Both the position numbers and the translations under genes were made by a program. Below, one piece after another: positions 42,240-54,339 of a stretch of DNA of 64,000 bases. The number at the start of each line of letters is the position of its first letter. Position 1 is the first letter of the stretch. The notes below the pieces were generated by a model. The model was not told where the DNA came from. It did not search any database and saw only the letters and a list, made by a program, of their open reading frames with translations. The DNA comes from Bremia lactucae (lineage: Eukaryota; Oomycota; Peronosporomycetes; Peronosporales; Peronosporaceae): positions 3,174,001 to 3,238,000 of the forward strand of contig NC_090616.1 of the NCBI RefSeq assembly GCF_004359215.1. Direction: 5' to 3'.

Positions 42240-43375
42240 CCCTCTAAGGGCAACCTAACTCGTTGATCTGGTATTACCAACGATCGATATCGTATTCCGC
42301 TTTCGAGTCTTCCAGGCTTCACAACCCTGGTGACGACTAAACAGAATTCTTCATCGATGCCTTTTTTTGGCACCGGTGTTACACATGTAAGCAAGCAGAG
42401 GATGTCACTTATTTGTTCCATGCTTGGGAAGCATTTTTACAGAATGTGCAAAACATAGGCGGCAAGGCCTGGCTTGACAAACTGGATGCTTTCCGGGACC
42501 GGTTCGCAAAACGGACCGTAGTCGGTGCACGCTACAAGCTGCACCGTTTGTCTAGAGAAGACGGGACACCTTACCTTTTGTGAGGGGATTCATGCCCATG
42601 CTATTATAAGGATGCAGGCATGCCTATAAGGAGCCATGCTACCTTAAAGACTTTCTTGGAAGACACTCATCTCTTGTGAGATGCGCGAAGGAAATGAGAA
42701 ACTCCAATTCATTTACGAGCGCTGGAAGCGCTCGTTTTCTGATAGACCCTCTGCCGAGGAGGATGGGTTTCGTAGTACTGTCGAACAAGACCCGGAACGT
42801 CCATCATCAGTTGAAAACGAGGATTTCAACTATCATGCGAGGGTGGATACTCTCGCCAACGAGCGAAATAACTCAAATCCGTCAATGGATGTGGAGGAGG
42901 AGGGAAAATCGGTTTCGCCTCGTTCGCCGAACCCGAGTCAACAACTTGCCTTGGATTACGTCCTCCATTATTTACGGGAAAACATTGATTACGATCGATT
43001 CCGTCGTCGCGAGTTAGCGGTGACGGTCGACAGTATTTCTCGTCTCCAGTTATAAAATTGTGCTCAAGTTGCGGTTGATCAACTGGCAGAAAGAACGGAC
43101 ACATCAGTCCCTTCAAAGCGAGCTGGTGACAGCTCGTCAAAAGATTATATCCTTGGAGGATGTAGTAGGTTCGTGAGAACCAGACTCTGTCCTGAGGCTA
43201 TCATGCTTTATCACGGAACCGTCAGGCTTTGGCAGACGCCTTAGACCGTTCCGGGTTTATCCAAAATCGGAAAGAGCCTCGTAGTGATGGTACGGGCGGA
43301 GGTGCCCGTCATAAAACGTAGGATGCGTACTTATCCTACGAGGCAGCTCGATCGTGTACGCATTGCCTTGGCGGT
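42240..43375 (-). pseudogene. Family B pol 3' end with chromodomain
   Basis: The minus-strand frame 43,140-42,826 ends SYFARWREYPPSHDS, a mutated chromodomain core (RWRGYP has become RWREYP). Upstream LTRDDGID matches the same position in the 53,825-54,073 frame. Plus-strand frames (42,681-43,055) are open over the same DNA, so the antisense side may extend further than 42,236. Downstream towards 42,540 the tail is frameshifted. Confidence 0.7.
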
Positions 43376-43379
43376 GGTG

Positions 43380-44680
43380 TACACGAAACGGGCCGATATA
43401 TTTTTTTGGGCAGTAATTTATTACTGCCCACATTCGTCACTACATATTTTTGGTAGGTTTACCGTAGACAGTAGGACAAGATCATTAACATTAAATAATA
43501 GAATTTTTGCTCATCAATCTTTGTCAAAGTTTCGTTTTGTCGGTCCACCGCAGCAGCGAAAGAATCCTGTACGAACTGCCCCCTGCTTCTCTAGCCAGCA
43601 GGAATTTTCCTGGACTCGGTTTTGTTTTTGTCTCAGGGCGACCGGCGCGCACTGCGGAAATGTCATTCTCCTCATTAGTAAGAACATTATTATTCTCACG
43701 AATATTATCAAAGTCATTTATAGCGTTATCGCTATTACTGAGTTTGTTCATTGTAATGTTGATTGAATCAACTTGGTATCCTTCGCCATGACCTTAGGGT
43801 CAATGCGTGATACGCAAAAATTAAATTGTTCTGTGCTCGAGCGATTCCCACCCCTCTCTTGAATCCATCTGTTTCAGGATGGTCAGAAGTTGAACTGTTT
43901 TACTGTGTTCCATGTGATTTGAATACGCATTGCTAAAACTCCGCCGTGGATCTGGAATCTCAATTTGAGACCAGGTTACGGGATAACACTTGGAGTCGCA
44001 ATATCGTGTCGACATAAACACGAGCACAGTCTTTGGCTGTCACTGAGTCGCAATATCGTGTCGACATAAACACGAGCACAGTCTTTGGCTGTGATCGACT
44101 CCGGGTTTGCAGCAAGATGTACCATTTTTCTGTAACGGTCAACAAACACAAGAATACCATTATTCTTGTGATCGTCTTCGGGAAATTCGAAGACGAAGTC
44201 CATGGATACAGACTGCCAACAATCCGCAGGAACAAGCAGAGGTTGTAAAGGAGCATAGGATGAAGCACTGGGCTTTACCCATTGGCAAACTTCACAAGCA
44301 CGTATGTACTTGCGGACGAACTCATACGAGTGTGGCCACCAGAAGTCGCGACATATCGTAAGATAAGTAATCTAACGTCCACGATGGCCAGATATTGGTG
44401 CATCGTGGCACTCGTACATGATGCGTAAACGCAAAAAATTATGGTTCAGGATGACGATACGCGCCAGTAATGCTGTGTAATACAGTAAACCGTTGCGTGT
44501 TGTGCATCGATCCTTTTGAGGATCGATTCAATTTCGGCAATCCTTTCAAGGATTGTTGCGATGCATTTTGAAGATAATTCATAACCCCTTTACGAGCCTT
44601 ATCTTCTTCTTAGGCTCTTCTAACGTCTTCAATTAAGGTTGACGACGTAACACTTATTGAAGCAACAGTGAGATTACCCT
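43380..44680 (-). pseudogene. Family B integrase
   Basis: Minus-strand order: H2C2 region (44,440-44,280, decayed), catalytic core MDFVFEFPEDDHKNNGILVF and FVDRYRKMVHLAA (frame 44,203-43,976), then a linker frame (43,751-43,524) and the C-terminal strand module (about 43,480-43,390). A 52-bp tandem repeat disrupts the core at 43,993-44,096, and the region around the second catalytic Asp is lost with it. Confidence 0.8.
43993..44096. repeat. 52-bp tandem duplication in integrase
   Basis: Units 43,993-44,044 and 44,045-44,096 (gagtcgcaatatcgtgtcga...) are near identical. The duplication is in the catalytic core and shifts the frame. Confidence 0.85.
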
Positions 44681-44703
44681 CACTGTTGGTTTGAGCAGCC
44701 GGT

Positions 44704-45141
44704 TCAAAACTGGCCGGCGCGAAAGGGCATCAGCGACGACATTAAGCCGTCCTGCTTATATTTCACGAAAAAATTGTAGTCCGCGCAGAAAGACAACCGT
44801 CTCGCCATTCTTTGTGAGAGGTGTGGACTGTTAACGGCCGTGCGTAAAGACGCATGGTCCATATATACAATGAACGGTCTATCTCCCAAGAAATAGACCC
44901 TCAACTTAGCCAGGGCATATTTCATGGCAAGGAGTTCCTTGTCATGCACCGGATAATTGCGTTCCGCTAGGTGTAGCTGACGTGACTGGTAAAAGACGTC
45001 GCGCTCTGTGCCGTATGTGTCATATTGCATTAACGCACAGCCGATTGCAAAATCGCTAGCGTCACAGACCACATGAAATGGTCTGTCCTGGTCAGCAATC
45101 GCCAGGATTGGCGATTGCATCAAGCTTTGCTTGATATCCAC
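44704..45141 (-). pseudogene. Family B RNase H domain, best-preserved copy
   Basis: A 145-codon frame contains the RNase H hallmarks of gypsy elements: FHVVCDASDFAIGCALMQYD (catalytic Asp), ERNYPVHDKELLAMKYALAK (catalytic Glu) and FIVYMDHASLR (third acidic residue). The domain degrades the RNA strand during reverse transcription. The copy looks structurally complete but the flanking RT and integrase are broken. Confidence 0.88.
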
Positions 45142-46203
45142 AAAGGAACGCTGACAATCAGCGTTCCTTGACCACTCGACATTTTTTCAACAAAGAAGAA
45201 ATAGTTACTGTCATTTCATTATGATTGCGGGAGTAACGCTGCTAAGCCGAGGAACTTTCGAAGTCCCTTTACATCGATTAGCACAAGCCCGTCGGTGATC
45301 GCCTTGATATTTTCCGGATCAGGGCATGCACCGTGTTTAATCGCGATGCATTCAAGAAGTGGTATTGCGATTGCAGCGAATATACACTTCTTGATATTTG
45401 CATACAACTTGCTAGCGCATAAGTGTAAGAATCTTTCGGGCGCGGGTACGATGTACTTCAACGTCCGCTTTTCCGTTCAGGGCTCTGCTAATCATTCGGT
45501 GCTGAATTCCGAACCGATGTCAAAAATTTGAATACACATCAGTTGAATGTCGTAGGGGCATTAGTAAGCCCCTGTAGTATACCTAGCCACTCCCATAGCA
45601 TTCCGCGTGGGATGCTTACTGCTGTGAACGGGACATCCTGCTCACGCATAATTATCTATTAGAATTCATCTATCAGATCCTCCTAGGATTGGGACGTGAA
45701 ACGTTCAATCCGAATCTGCTCATCGAGGACACTTTCGTCCATCGATGATTTGCCGAGGGACCGTTCGTTCTCAGGAAACCTATTGCCGACCGAATGTCGG
45801 CCACGTACTTGTTATCTGTGACGAGTAAGCAAATCTGCTAGTCTTTGCCACTACACAGATCACGCAAGAACCGTTTCGTGGCAATTGAGTTATCCCTAAA
45901 TTTAATTTCGGAGGTGCTATCAGATCAAGTGTAAAAGCACCTACACTTGCTCCGTTGTTTACTAAGACATTTATGTCTCAATTTCCTCTTTGGAACATAT
46001 TTCCTAATTTATTTGGGAACCCATGACCACAGGTTTCTGGGGACTTAATTCCGCGGTTTCTTGGGGACTTATTCCCTCAAGTTTTATTCGGGGAGTATCC
46101 TCCTTAACTACCTCAAGCTGTGCTTGCGCAACCACAGCGAGATCCCTCTACTATCGAATATCGATTCAATCCCGGACTTTTGCACTGTCTCGTATCGAAG
46201 TCT
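45142..46203 (-). pseudogene. Family B RT thumb, palm remnants and linker
   Basis: The minus-strand frame 45,461-45,219 encodes the thumb (SKLYANIKKCIFAA, DPENIKAITD, DVKGLRKFLGLA). The palm and fingers are largely deleted. Linker sequence follows to about 46,200 (plus-strand gttatcccta..., atctgctagtctttgccact). It then joins an LTR directly, so gag and protease are missing. Confidence 0.75.
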
Positions 46204-47040
46204 AGCTACTTTAGGTCTATACTAAGGCATTTTCATAGAGAAAATGTAAAACTATACCAATAGATTAAATTTCTACGCAACGATATTCTATCTACTGACT
46301 ATAATATATTAATAACAAACTATGCATAGCGTGTAACGCGGTGTACCGTTGCATAAAAAATTCTTATAAGAGGACTAATTAATATTATATCCTATGAGAG
46401 GTAATATTATTTAGTGGTACAAAATTATTATCTTTATTAATTTTGACTTAATAGTTCCAATATTACCAAATTTGGTAATATTGACGCAATAAGAAACTAA
46501 TTCTATGATTGATTGATTGATTAAAGTGTAAATCAACCCCACCAATCATCATAAGTCACGACATTGCGGTGCGCGAGTAGGCGCCATACATAGTCTGTTA
46601 ATATAATAAAGTCTGTAGTAGATAGAAGATCGTTACGTAGGAACTTATCTTATAGGTACAGTTTTACTTTTTTCCTATTCTAAACCCTTAGAATTAACGT
46701 GCAGACGAAGGTTCTAAATAGCTAAGAGGGTCTTAGCTACTTAGAACCTTCCTCTGCACGTCGTGTGCGTGAAGTAGTCGAGGCACCGCACCTTTACTGC
46801 AATCAGTGTAGGCTGACTTGTACTTTTAGCAGTACTAGCAAAGGGTGCCTTGTTACATAGCACCTCCTTGCGCACCGCTTAACATTGGCTTGTAAAGGTT
46901 TAGACTTAAATCAACCAATCAATATAACAATTGTCTTGTTGCCTCAATATTACCAAATTCGGTAATATTGGAGATATTAGTATAAATAGTTCATAATTAT
47001 TATTTATTAAATCTTAAATATTTTTTTACTATTGAAAGCA
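46204..47040 (-). mobile_element. Older family B LTR, split by a nested LTR
   Basis: Minus-orientation LTR blocks lie at 46,204-46,331 (ttttcatagagaaaatgtaaaac, aacgatattctatctact) and 46,858-47,040 (cacctccttgcgcaccgctt, aatcaaccaatcaatataac). They are continuous with each other once 46,332-46,857 is removed. Both outer ends are truncated. Confidence 0.8.
46332..46857 (+). mobile_element. Family B solo LTR inserted in an older LTR
   Basis: The plus-orientation LTR starts TGTAACGCGGTGTACCG and ends GGTGCCTTGTTACA, 526 bp, with both termini present. It is flanked by tagcg (46,327-46,331) and tagca (46,858-46,862), a five-base target duplication with one mismatch. No internal element sequence accompanies it, so it is a solo LTR. 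An internal inverted echo (gaaggttctaaatagctaag / cttagctacttagaaccttc) lies at 46,706-46,755. Confidence 0.85.
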
Positions 47041-47089
47041 CGCACCGGGGGTTCAGCTTACTCATTGGCTGCAGATGTAATGGTTCTTT

Positions 47090-47394
47090 AGGGTGAGGTA
47101 CGTTAACCAAAAGCTGAGGTACATATATTGGCTCTCATAATTACATTAAATAAAAATCAGTCTAAAAACTACTTCTTGGATAAAAGTGCGCACGTGAAGC
47201 CGGATAACTGCTTTTGTGGCGACACTTGTTCTAAGGTACCAGTCGTTGTGTGCGTTCGCTTTAGGCGCCCACCAAATACCTCACTGCACGTAAGAGAGTC
47301 GGTCAAACCGCTTTCTCGCTGTGCCTCACTACAAGTACTAGATAGAGTAATTGGTACCAAAGACTACGTAGGTGTGTGCTTGTCGTGTGTGGCA
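47090..47394 (+). mobile_element. Family A LTR, 3' part
   Basis: From about 47,150 the sequence follows the 3' half of the LTR at 59,562 (aaataaaaatcagtct, aagtgcgcacgtgaagccgga, ctcactgcacgtaagagag). The LTR terminus and primer site are missing; sequence jumps straight into gag near 47,395. Confidence 0.7.
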
Positions 47395-47940
47395 CAGATC
47401 ATGGCGCACGACACCCGAATGGTGTCGTACGCCATGTCGCATTTGAGCGGTAAGGCCTCACAGTGGGGTTACTCGGCGCCTATTGTGGACGGTAAGGTGC
47501 TCTCTTCATTAGCGACCTTAAAACAAAGATTCGCGCCATGAATTAGCCGCCGAACAACGAACTGTTGCTTCAAGCGCTTCTTTAGAGCACGATACGCAAA
47601 GCGATCCCTTCAAAATATGTGCTGAATATGCGCTGGCTATCGGCATCCATTACTATGGGTCCGATACCGAACACATAAGGTGCCCACGTTACTTGAATGG
47701 ACTGCAGCACGGCCCATCGCGACAGGCCCATTTCAGAAAGGTGCCGTTGACGGTAGGAGAGACAATCGAAATTGCATTAATGAGGAGCAATCCTTCACCA
47801 GTGCCTCGGCGACAGCTTGGTATAAGTCGTCGGCCGAAAGGTTGGATGCCACTCCAATGGAGTTGGGCAATGCAGACGTAGTCTGCTACAATGCGGCAAG
47901 CACGGTCATATAATGGCTTGTTGCTATACAAGAGTCCCTT
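47395..47940 (+). pseudogene. Family A gag fragment
   Basis: The frame has DTRMVSYAMSHLSGKASQWG, matching the intact gag at about 60,597-60,660. After a stop and frameshifts come NSASATAWYKSSAERLDATP-like and MELGNADVVCYNAAS, where the zinc knuckle is cut short. The start of gag is missing. Confidence 0.8.
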
Positions 47941-47970
47941 TTTGGTACAACTTTTCTATTCTGAGCTATT

Positions 47971-48500
47971 GTGGGTAGGCTTCGTACAGTCGTCACAAAT
48001 TGTTTTCTTCATAAATTACACCGTGGCAGGATTACTGTTGGGATATACGTCGATGATTTGGTTGTGACCGGGACATCGCAGGGTCGAGAGAGCGAGGTCT
48101 TCATTCAATTGGCAATCCTGCAGATTAAGCACATGGGATTCGTGAGCAAGTTCCTCGATATGCAAGTATTAGGTATGAAATTGACTACGAAGCGATGATC
48201 GAAGAGCTGTTGCTGAAGTTCGGGTTTGGGGATGCAAATCCCGTGATGACGGCTATCGCGCTCGACTATGATAACGACACCCGTGAAAAAGACCCGCTGC
48301 TTCCGAAAAAAGTGCGATTGGAGCAGCATCGTTAAAGACTTTCTAGTAGATAGACGGGTCACAAATATAGTTGGCGCGCTGCAAACGTCCAGAAATCGTG
48401 GCGTATGCGGCGCACCGACCGATCAAACGAGCGCATGCACCTACACTAAGTGACTGGCAGTTATGCAAAAGAATTGCGCCGTTAATGCAGCAGGATTATG
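47971..48500 (+). pseudogene. Ty1/copia reverse transcriptase fragment
   Basis: The frame 47,971-48,198 reads ITVGIYVDDLVVTGTSQG, with the YVDD catalytic motif typical of copia elements, then FVSKFLDMQVLGM. Sequence continues in other frames with EELLLKFGFGDANPV and LLPKKVRLEQHR-like parts and an RPTDQTSACTYT region. It is the only copia sequence seen in the window and both ends are truncated. Confidence 0.8.
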
Positions 48501-48504
48501 AGTC

Positions 48505-49440
48505 TGTGCTGTAACTATGATGCGGGGTTGATATCCCCACCTGCCAACGAGATAGCTCGGTTAAACTCCTCTCAAATCGTGGATATTCAGGAAGCGTCCC
48601 ACAAGGAAGCGCTTCTCACCGTTCGACTCCGTTTATCCATGTCGAGGAAAATGATATACCAGGTATGTCTTTTCCGTTTGGGACCCGTTGTTTTTCAACA
48701 TGATCACAATCGCGTCTTCCGCGGATTGCGGAGGATGTGAATCATGAGCTGACCGTCATCACGACTTGACGGCGACGATGTAACGTTTTTGCGCTGATCG
48801 GTCGAATAGCCAAAGGGAAACGTCCGACGTAAACATTTTGAATTCGTGCGCATCGTAATATGTAGATCGATCGTGTATGCGTTGCCTTGGCGGTACATTT
48901 CACGAAACGGGCCTATGCACTTGGGCAATCATCCACATTCGTCGCTAAATATTTAGATGGATTACCGTCGATAGTAGGACTCGGTCATCAACCTTAAAAA
49001 AGAGCACTAATGCTTCCTTTTTCCAGCAATTTTTTTCTGTCGATCCTTTGCATCCGTTATGGAATCTTGTGCGAAACCAATAAAATCACCTGCTGAATCA
49101 GTTTTGTTTTGATTCCAGTTCACCCGATTTGCACTGCGAAAGTATCATTCTCCTTTTCAGTAAAAGCTTTATTGCTCTTCCTCGGATTTTCATTGGCGAT
49201 GCTGAATATGCCAGCATCGTATCATCATTCCAGTGAGCAATAGTCTTATTGCTATTGTTACGTTTGCCTTCTGCGATGTCGACTAGATCAATATCGGTAT
49301 CCTTAGCATTGATTGTTGAGACAATGTGCGCCAGATCGGTCTTTGGTTGAGGGAGTTTTAATTGCAACAAGATGAGCCATCTTGCTGAACCGATCTACAA
49401 ACACAAGAATACCTATATTTTGCAAGCGCCTTCAGGAAAC
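48505..49440 (-). pseudogene. Family B pol 3' end: chromodomain side and integrase C-terminus
   Basis: The minus-strand frame 48,928-48,704 starts CIGPFREMYRQGNAYTIDL, the integrase C-terminal module. The DNA at 48,530-48,650 matches the post-integrase region of the other copies. Frame 49,370-49,098 holds the spacer before the module. Many indels are present. Confidence 0.7.
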
Positions 49441-51510
49441 CCGAAGTCGACTCTATTTATATGTATTGCTAAAGCTCTGCCGGAACACACACATCTTGTA
49501 ATGAAGCACGGAATGAAGAGCTAGGCTTCAACCGGTGACAATCTTCGCTAGTTCATATGTACTTATGCAGAAACTCATACTGGCGAAGCCGATAGTAGTC
49601 GCGACTTTTATTGTGAGGTTAGTCTTACGTCTACAAAACCCCTTACTGGTGCATCGTGACAATCATACATGATGCGCAAATGATTGTAGGTGGGGATGAC
49701 AACGTAAGTGTGTCACCAGCAATGGCTGTGTAAAGCAGTAAACCATTGCGTGTTGTGTATCGATCTGAAGGAGATCAATACAAACTAGACAATCCCTTCA
49801 AGAATTGATGTGATGGATTTATGAGGTGATCTGTCAAGCCTTTAGTGGCCTGTCTTCTGGATTGGCGATTCATACGTCGTCAAATTATATTGACCATGGA
49901 ACATTACTGTTGCAATAGTGGCGCTTGTTCTCAGGCCGGCGCAAAAGTGCATCAACGACGTCATTCAGTCGTCCTGGCTTATGTTCCACGGAAAGGTTAC
50001 ACTCCGCGAAGAAAGTTTACCATCAGCCTATTCTTTGCGAGAGGCGTTGACCTTATGCGGACGTGCGCTAATATAAGCGATTGCATTAAGCGTTGCGTGA
50101 AACCTTCAGAGGAATGCTGACAATTAGCATTCCATGACTACTTCATATTTATCTTTAGTAAACAAGAAATATGCACTGTCATTTCGGCATAGTTGCACGA
50201 GTACTTGTTCCTTGACAAAGACTGGTACAGACGACTTCGTGATCACATAAATCTTTTCAGGATTGACGATCACCGTGGTTTCCCACGATGCACCCAAGAA
50301 GTGGTATATCGCTTGTAGCAAATATACACTTCTTGATATTTGAATACAACTTATGCTGACGCATAAGTGTGAAAACTTTCGGATATAGTTCAATGTGCGT
50401 CAACGTCCGACTTTTCAATCACGGCTACGCTATGAACGAAGACATCATCAAAATAACTCGCAGCGAGGATTTCGCACCATCTCAACAGATTTGCAACAAT
50501 GTAGCAGGGGCGCTACTAAGCGCTCGTGGCAACATTAACCAACCCAAAGCCTTTCGCTTGGGGTGCTTATTGCTATGAACGGAATTCCTGTTCGCGCATA
50601 AAGAAATAATAGAACACATTTATCAGATCCATGAACGAACTCTTTGACATACCATTAATGATAACGTCCTTTTTCGGTACGGCGTTTGAGCCGGTATCGT
50701 TGCAGCATTGAATTTATTGAATGAGTGCAAAATCCGCCATCTTCCTGTTGTTTTACGCACACAGAAGGTCGGAGAGCTATGTGGAAGGTTGTCTCCCTAC
50801 CGTAATCCGCTGCTAAGCGATCGGCAAAGAATTTGTCGATCGCTAACACTTGTTCACGACGCAATGGCCACTACTTCATTACACAGTATTTCAAACCTGG
50901 AATCAGGTCGATTTCGTGTCGAGTGTTTTTATCCGAAGGCAACTCGCACGATACGGATTCAGGGAGTACATCCTTGAATTCGATTAAATTCTATTACAAA
51001 AAAATTGTCTTCAAAGACTTTCAAAATTGGGACATAAAACGTTCAATCCGAGTCTTCTCATCGCGGACACTTTCGTCCATCGATGATCTGCTGAGAACCT
51101 GTTTGCTCTCAGGAAATACTATTTCCGATCGAATATCAGCCACGTATTTGCTTCTGGGACAAGAACGCAGATCTACTTGACGTTGCCACTACGAAGATCA
51201 CGCACGAAGCGTTTCGGTCCTAGCGCTGGCAATAAAGTTATCTTCGAAATAAATTTCAGAGGCGCTGTCAGTTCAAGGGTATTAGCGCCGACACTAGATC
51301 CGTTGTTTACTAAGACATTCAATGTCTTAATTTCTTCTTTGGAACTATTTTTTGAGGTACCTGGGAATTTATTCCTCAAATTTCGAGAGCTTATTCCCTC
51401 AAGTTTTATTGAACCTTTACATTGTTTCTTTGGAAGGTAACCATCCCGAATACCTCAAGCTGTGGTTGCGCAACCACAGCGAGATCCCCAACGATCGACT
51501 CTTTAGTTGA
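49441..51510 (-). pseudogene. Family B integrase N-terminus, RNase H, RT and linker, decayed
   Basis: Minus-strand order: integrase zinc region (49,560-49,720), RNase H remnant (49,900-50,100), RT thumb (50,120-50,400), palm pieces (50,400-50,600), fingers with REQVLAIDKFFADRLAA (frame 50,864-50,655) and linker (51,379-51,173: LELTAPLKFISKITLLPALG and FVRDLRSGNVK). No domain is intact. Confidence 0.7.
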
Positions 51511-51539
51511 TCTAGGATTTTCACACATCGCTCATAGAC

Positions 51540-52310
51540 AGGCGATTCAAGCCGTAAACAGTCCACACCTCTCGTAAAGAATGGCGAGATGGTTGTCTTT
51601 CTTCGCAGGAATACAACTTCTTCGTGAAATATAATTCAGGACGACTTAATGTCGTCGCTGATGCCTTTCGCGCCGGCCGATTTTGATACGGCTGCGCAAA
51701 ACAACAGTGAGGATAAGCTCACTGTTGCAACAATTAGTGTTACGTCGTCAACATTCCTCGACGACATTAGAAGGGCTTATCAAGAAGATAAGGCTCTTAG
51801 AGGGTTGATGGATTATCCTAAGAAAACATTACAACAATTCTTTAAGGGATTTGCAAAATTTTATCGATCCTCAACGAATCGATACATCGCACGCAATGCT
51901 TTACTGTATTACACAGCCATTGCTGGCGACACATCCGTGTCGTCATCCCTCATCGTCCTCGACGGAGGGATCCATCAGAGAACAAGCGCTTACCGCGCAC
52001 GTAAAGGAATTAAACGTTCTCAATCCCTTCGCGCATTTCACAAGAGGTGAGCGTCCTCCAATGAAGGTCTATAAGGGAGTGTATCTTCTTAGGGGGCATG
52101 AGCTGCACTCTTAAAACAGCATAGGCATGAGTCCCTTCACGAGAGGTAAGGTGTACCATCCTCTCTAGACAGACGGTGCCGCTTGTAGCGTGCACCGACT
52201 ACGGTCCACTTTCGAACCGTCCACGGAAATTTTCCAATTTGTCAAGTCAGACATCGCGGCCTATGCTTTGCACATTTTGCACAAATGCTTCCCAAGCTTA
52301 GAACAAAGGA
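51540..52310 (+). pseudogene. Family B RNase H end, integrase start and chromodomain tail, inverted
   Basis: This plus-strand piece between minus-strand pieces has RNase H end sequence (51,560-51,660) and ADAFRAGRF-like sequence. Then TVATISVTSSTFLDDIRRAY and RSSTNRYIARNALLYYTAIA (frame 51,649-52,050) lead to the integrase. At about 51,950 it jumps to the tail after the chromodomain (REQALTAHVKELN, ERPPMKVYKGVYL). The integrase itself is deleted. Confidence 0.75.
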
Positions 52311-52478
52311 GTGGCACCCTTTGCCTGCTTACATGTGATGTAGGGTGACAGGAAAGATTATTATGTCGTTTCCTGTAATTAGCATTATGATTGTAATCAA
52401 AATACCAATTTTATTAGCATTATGGTTTTAATCATAATACCGATTTTAATTGCATTCTTGATTTTGACCAGAATCAAG
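52311..52478. other. Junction and family B pre-LTR region without LTR
   Basis: The stretch repeats the block cattatg(a/g)ttttaatcat...aatacc twice (52,383-52,410 and 52,419-52,446). It corresponds to the segment between antisense ORF start and polypurine tract in other copies. The LTR is absent here. Confidence 0.5.
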
Positions 52479-53035
52479 ATGGCGACAAACAAGTCTGTGC
52501 GCGTGGGCCGCGAGGCCGCCAAGCTGGCAGCTGCACGGATCAGTGTAGCTGTCAGTAAGACAAATGTTTCAATAGACGCTAATGCGTCTACTGCGGGGGA
52601 TATGTCACCACCTCTCCCATTAGAAGTGACTAGGATATGATGTAGTAACATAGAATTCGGAGATGACGGGGACAAGTCACCTGCATCGCCCGACTCAGGC
52701 GACTGAGAAGGCCGCCAGGCCGAGTCCGTTAAACCTTTGGGTTCTAATGTGACTACCAACGAGGTTGTTTAACTCGTCGGACCTCTTTGGTGGGGAGTCA
52801 TCATCAGATGGCACCGTGGGCGATGACCACTCTGGTGACGTTAGTATGCGTCACGAGGAAGTACGTAGTCGCGAAGGTTAGAGGGCTGCTGGTTTGCTAG
52901 TTTGCATCACCAGAAAGAGAGTGAATCTAGGCATCGCTCCCAAGGCCAATGTAACGTTAAACTTTACATGAACCAACAGGAGAGGGACCGCAATACGTTG
53001 CGGTTCGCTTATGAGAAGAGGCCTTGGTTACCCTT
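52479..53035 (+). pseudogene. Family B antisense ORF, copy with frameshifts
   Basis: It starts MATNKSVRVGREAAKLAAAR at 52,479 and is open to 52,640. Frameshifted parts follow: NVTTNEV-like, FGGESSSDGTVGDDHSGDVS, and the terminal QQERDRNTLRF at about 52,975-53,010. Order and motifs match the 41,619 copy. It is antisense to the chromodomain on its right. Confidence 0.55.
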
Positions 53036-53289
53036 TAAGAGAACTTCATTCGTTGGTCTGGTATGACCAATGATCAATATCATTTTCCGTTTATGACTCA
53101 TAATGCCCCTTTGCTGTCATACAACGTTGGTGGAGATGGCGAATGACACACAGGTGAGAAAGAAACGGAATTCTTCATCGATGCCTTTTACCAACATCGG
53201 TGGTACACTTGCAAACAGGCAAGAATGTCAAACCTTTGTTCCAGCCTTCGTGCAGAATGTACAGAACATTGGCGTGAGGTCTGCTTGAC

Positions 53290-54330
53290 AAGCTAAATGC
53301 TTTCCGTGGCCTGTTCGGGAAACGAACGGTAGTCGGTGCAAGCTATAAGTTGCACCGTTTGTCTAGAGAGGCAGGGAATACTTGCCTCTCGTGGGGTGCA
53401 GGTCATGCCCCTAAGAAAGCATATTCCCTCAAAGATCCCCATTGGAGGATTCTGATTTCTTACGAGATGTGTCAAGGGATCGAGAGCCTTTAATCCTTTC
53501 ATGAGCGCTGAAGCGCTCGTTCTCCGATCGACCTTCTGTCGAGGAGGATGGGTCTCGTCGTACTGCAAGACGAGACCCGAAACGTCCAACATCAGTTGGG
53601 AACGAGGTTCTTAACTATCATGCGAGGGTGGATACCCTCGCCGCACAAGAAAACTCAATCTAACTCCCTTTGCCTCACGGTGGCTCAAGAAACTTTCAAC
53701 AAGAAAGCGCTTCTCACCACCTGAATCCATCATTGAATGTGGAGGGGGAGGAACGATCGGGTCCGCCTCGTCTCGTTTGACGAGCCCGATTCAACATCGT
53801 GATTTGAATCACACTTTTTATTATTTAAGAAGAATCTTGATCAAGAGCGATACCGTCGCCGCGCGTTAGCGGGGACGGTGATGGTCGATAACGATTGTCG
53901 TGACCAGTTGAAAAGTTGTGCGCAGATTGCAACTGATCAACTGGCGAACGAAAGGACATATCAGTCCCTTCAAAGCAGCTCATCAGAAGATCTCTTCCTT
54001 GGAGGAAGAGTGGATCGTCTGGCTCAAGAGAATCACCCTCTTCCGAGACAACAAGTCTTCGTCTCGGAACCATCTGGCTCTGGCTAATGCTCGTTACCGT
54101 TCCGGTATAATGGTTCCCACTGCGGAGATAATAATCTCTTTATCATTGAGAGTACTATCATTCTCATTAATAGTATTGTTTTCGACGCTGAGTTTTTCAG
54201 CATCGTTGTCTACTTCAATAGTAGTTAATTTAACATTGGTATCCTTCGCATTGACCGTGATGGGCAAGAGCTAAAAGGTTCTTTGCTCAAGCAAGTCCCT
54301 CCCCCCTTAAAAAGGAGTTACTCTCAGACA
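53290..54330 (-). pseudogene. Family B pol 3' end with chromodomain
   Basis: The minus-strand frame 53,592-53,293 starts at the chromodomain end (LDVSGLVLQYDETHPPR) and runs into the tail. RWRGYP-like coding lies at about 53,610-53,640. Frame 54,073-53,825 holds the spacer (SPLTRGDGIALDQDSS). The integrase end lies near 54,100 but its C-terminal module is deleted. Confidence 0.75.
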
Positions 54331-54339
54331 GGGTAGGTA

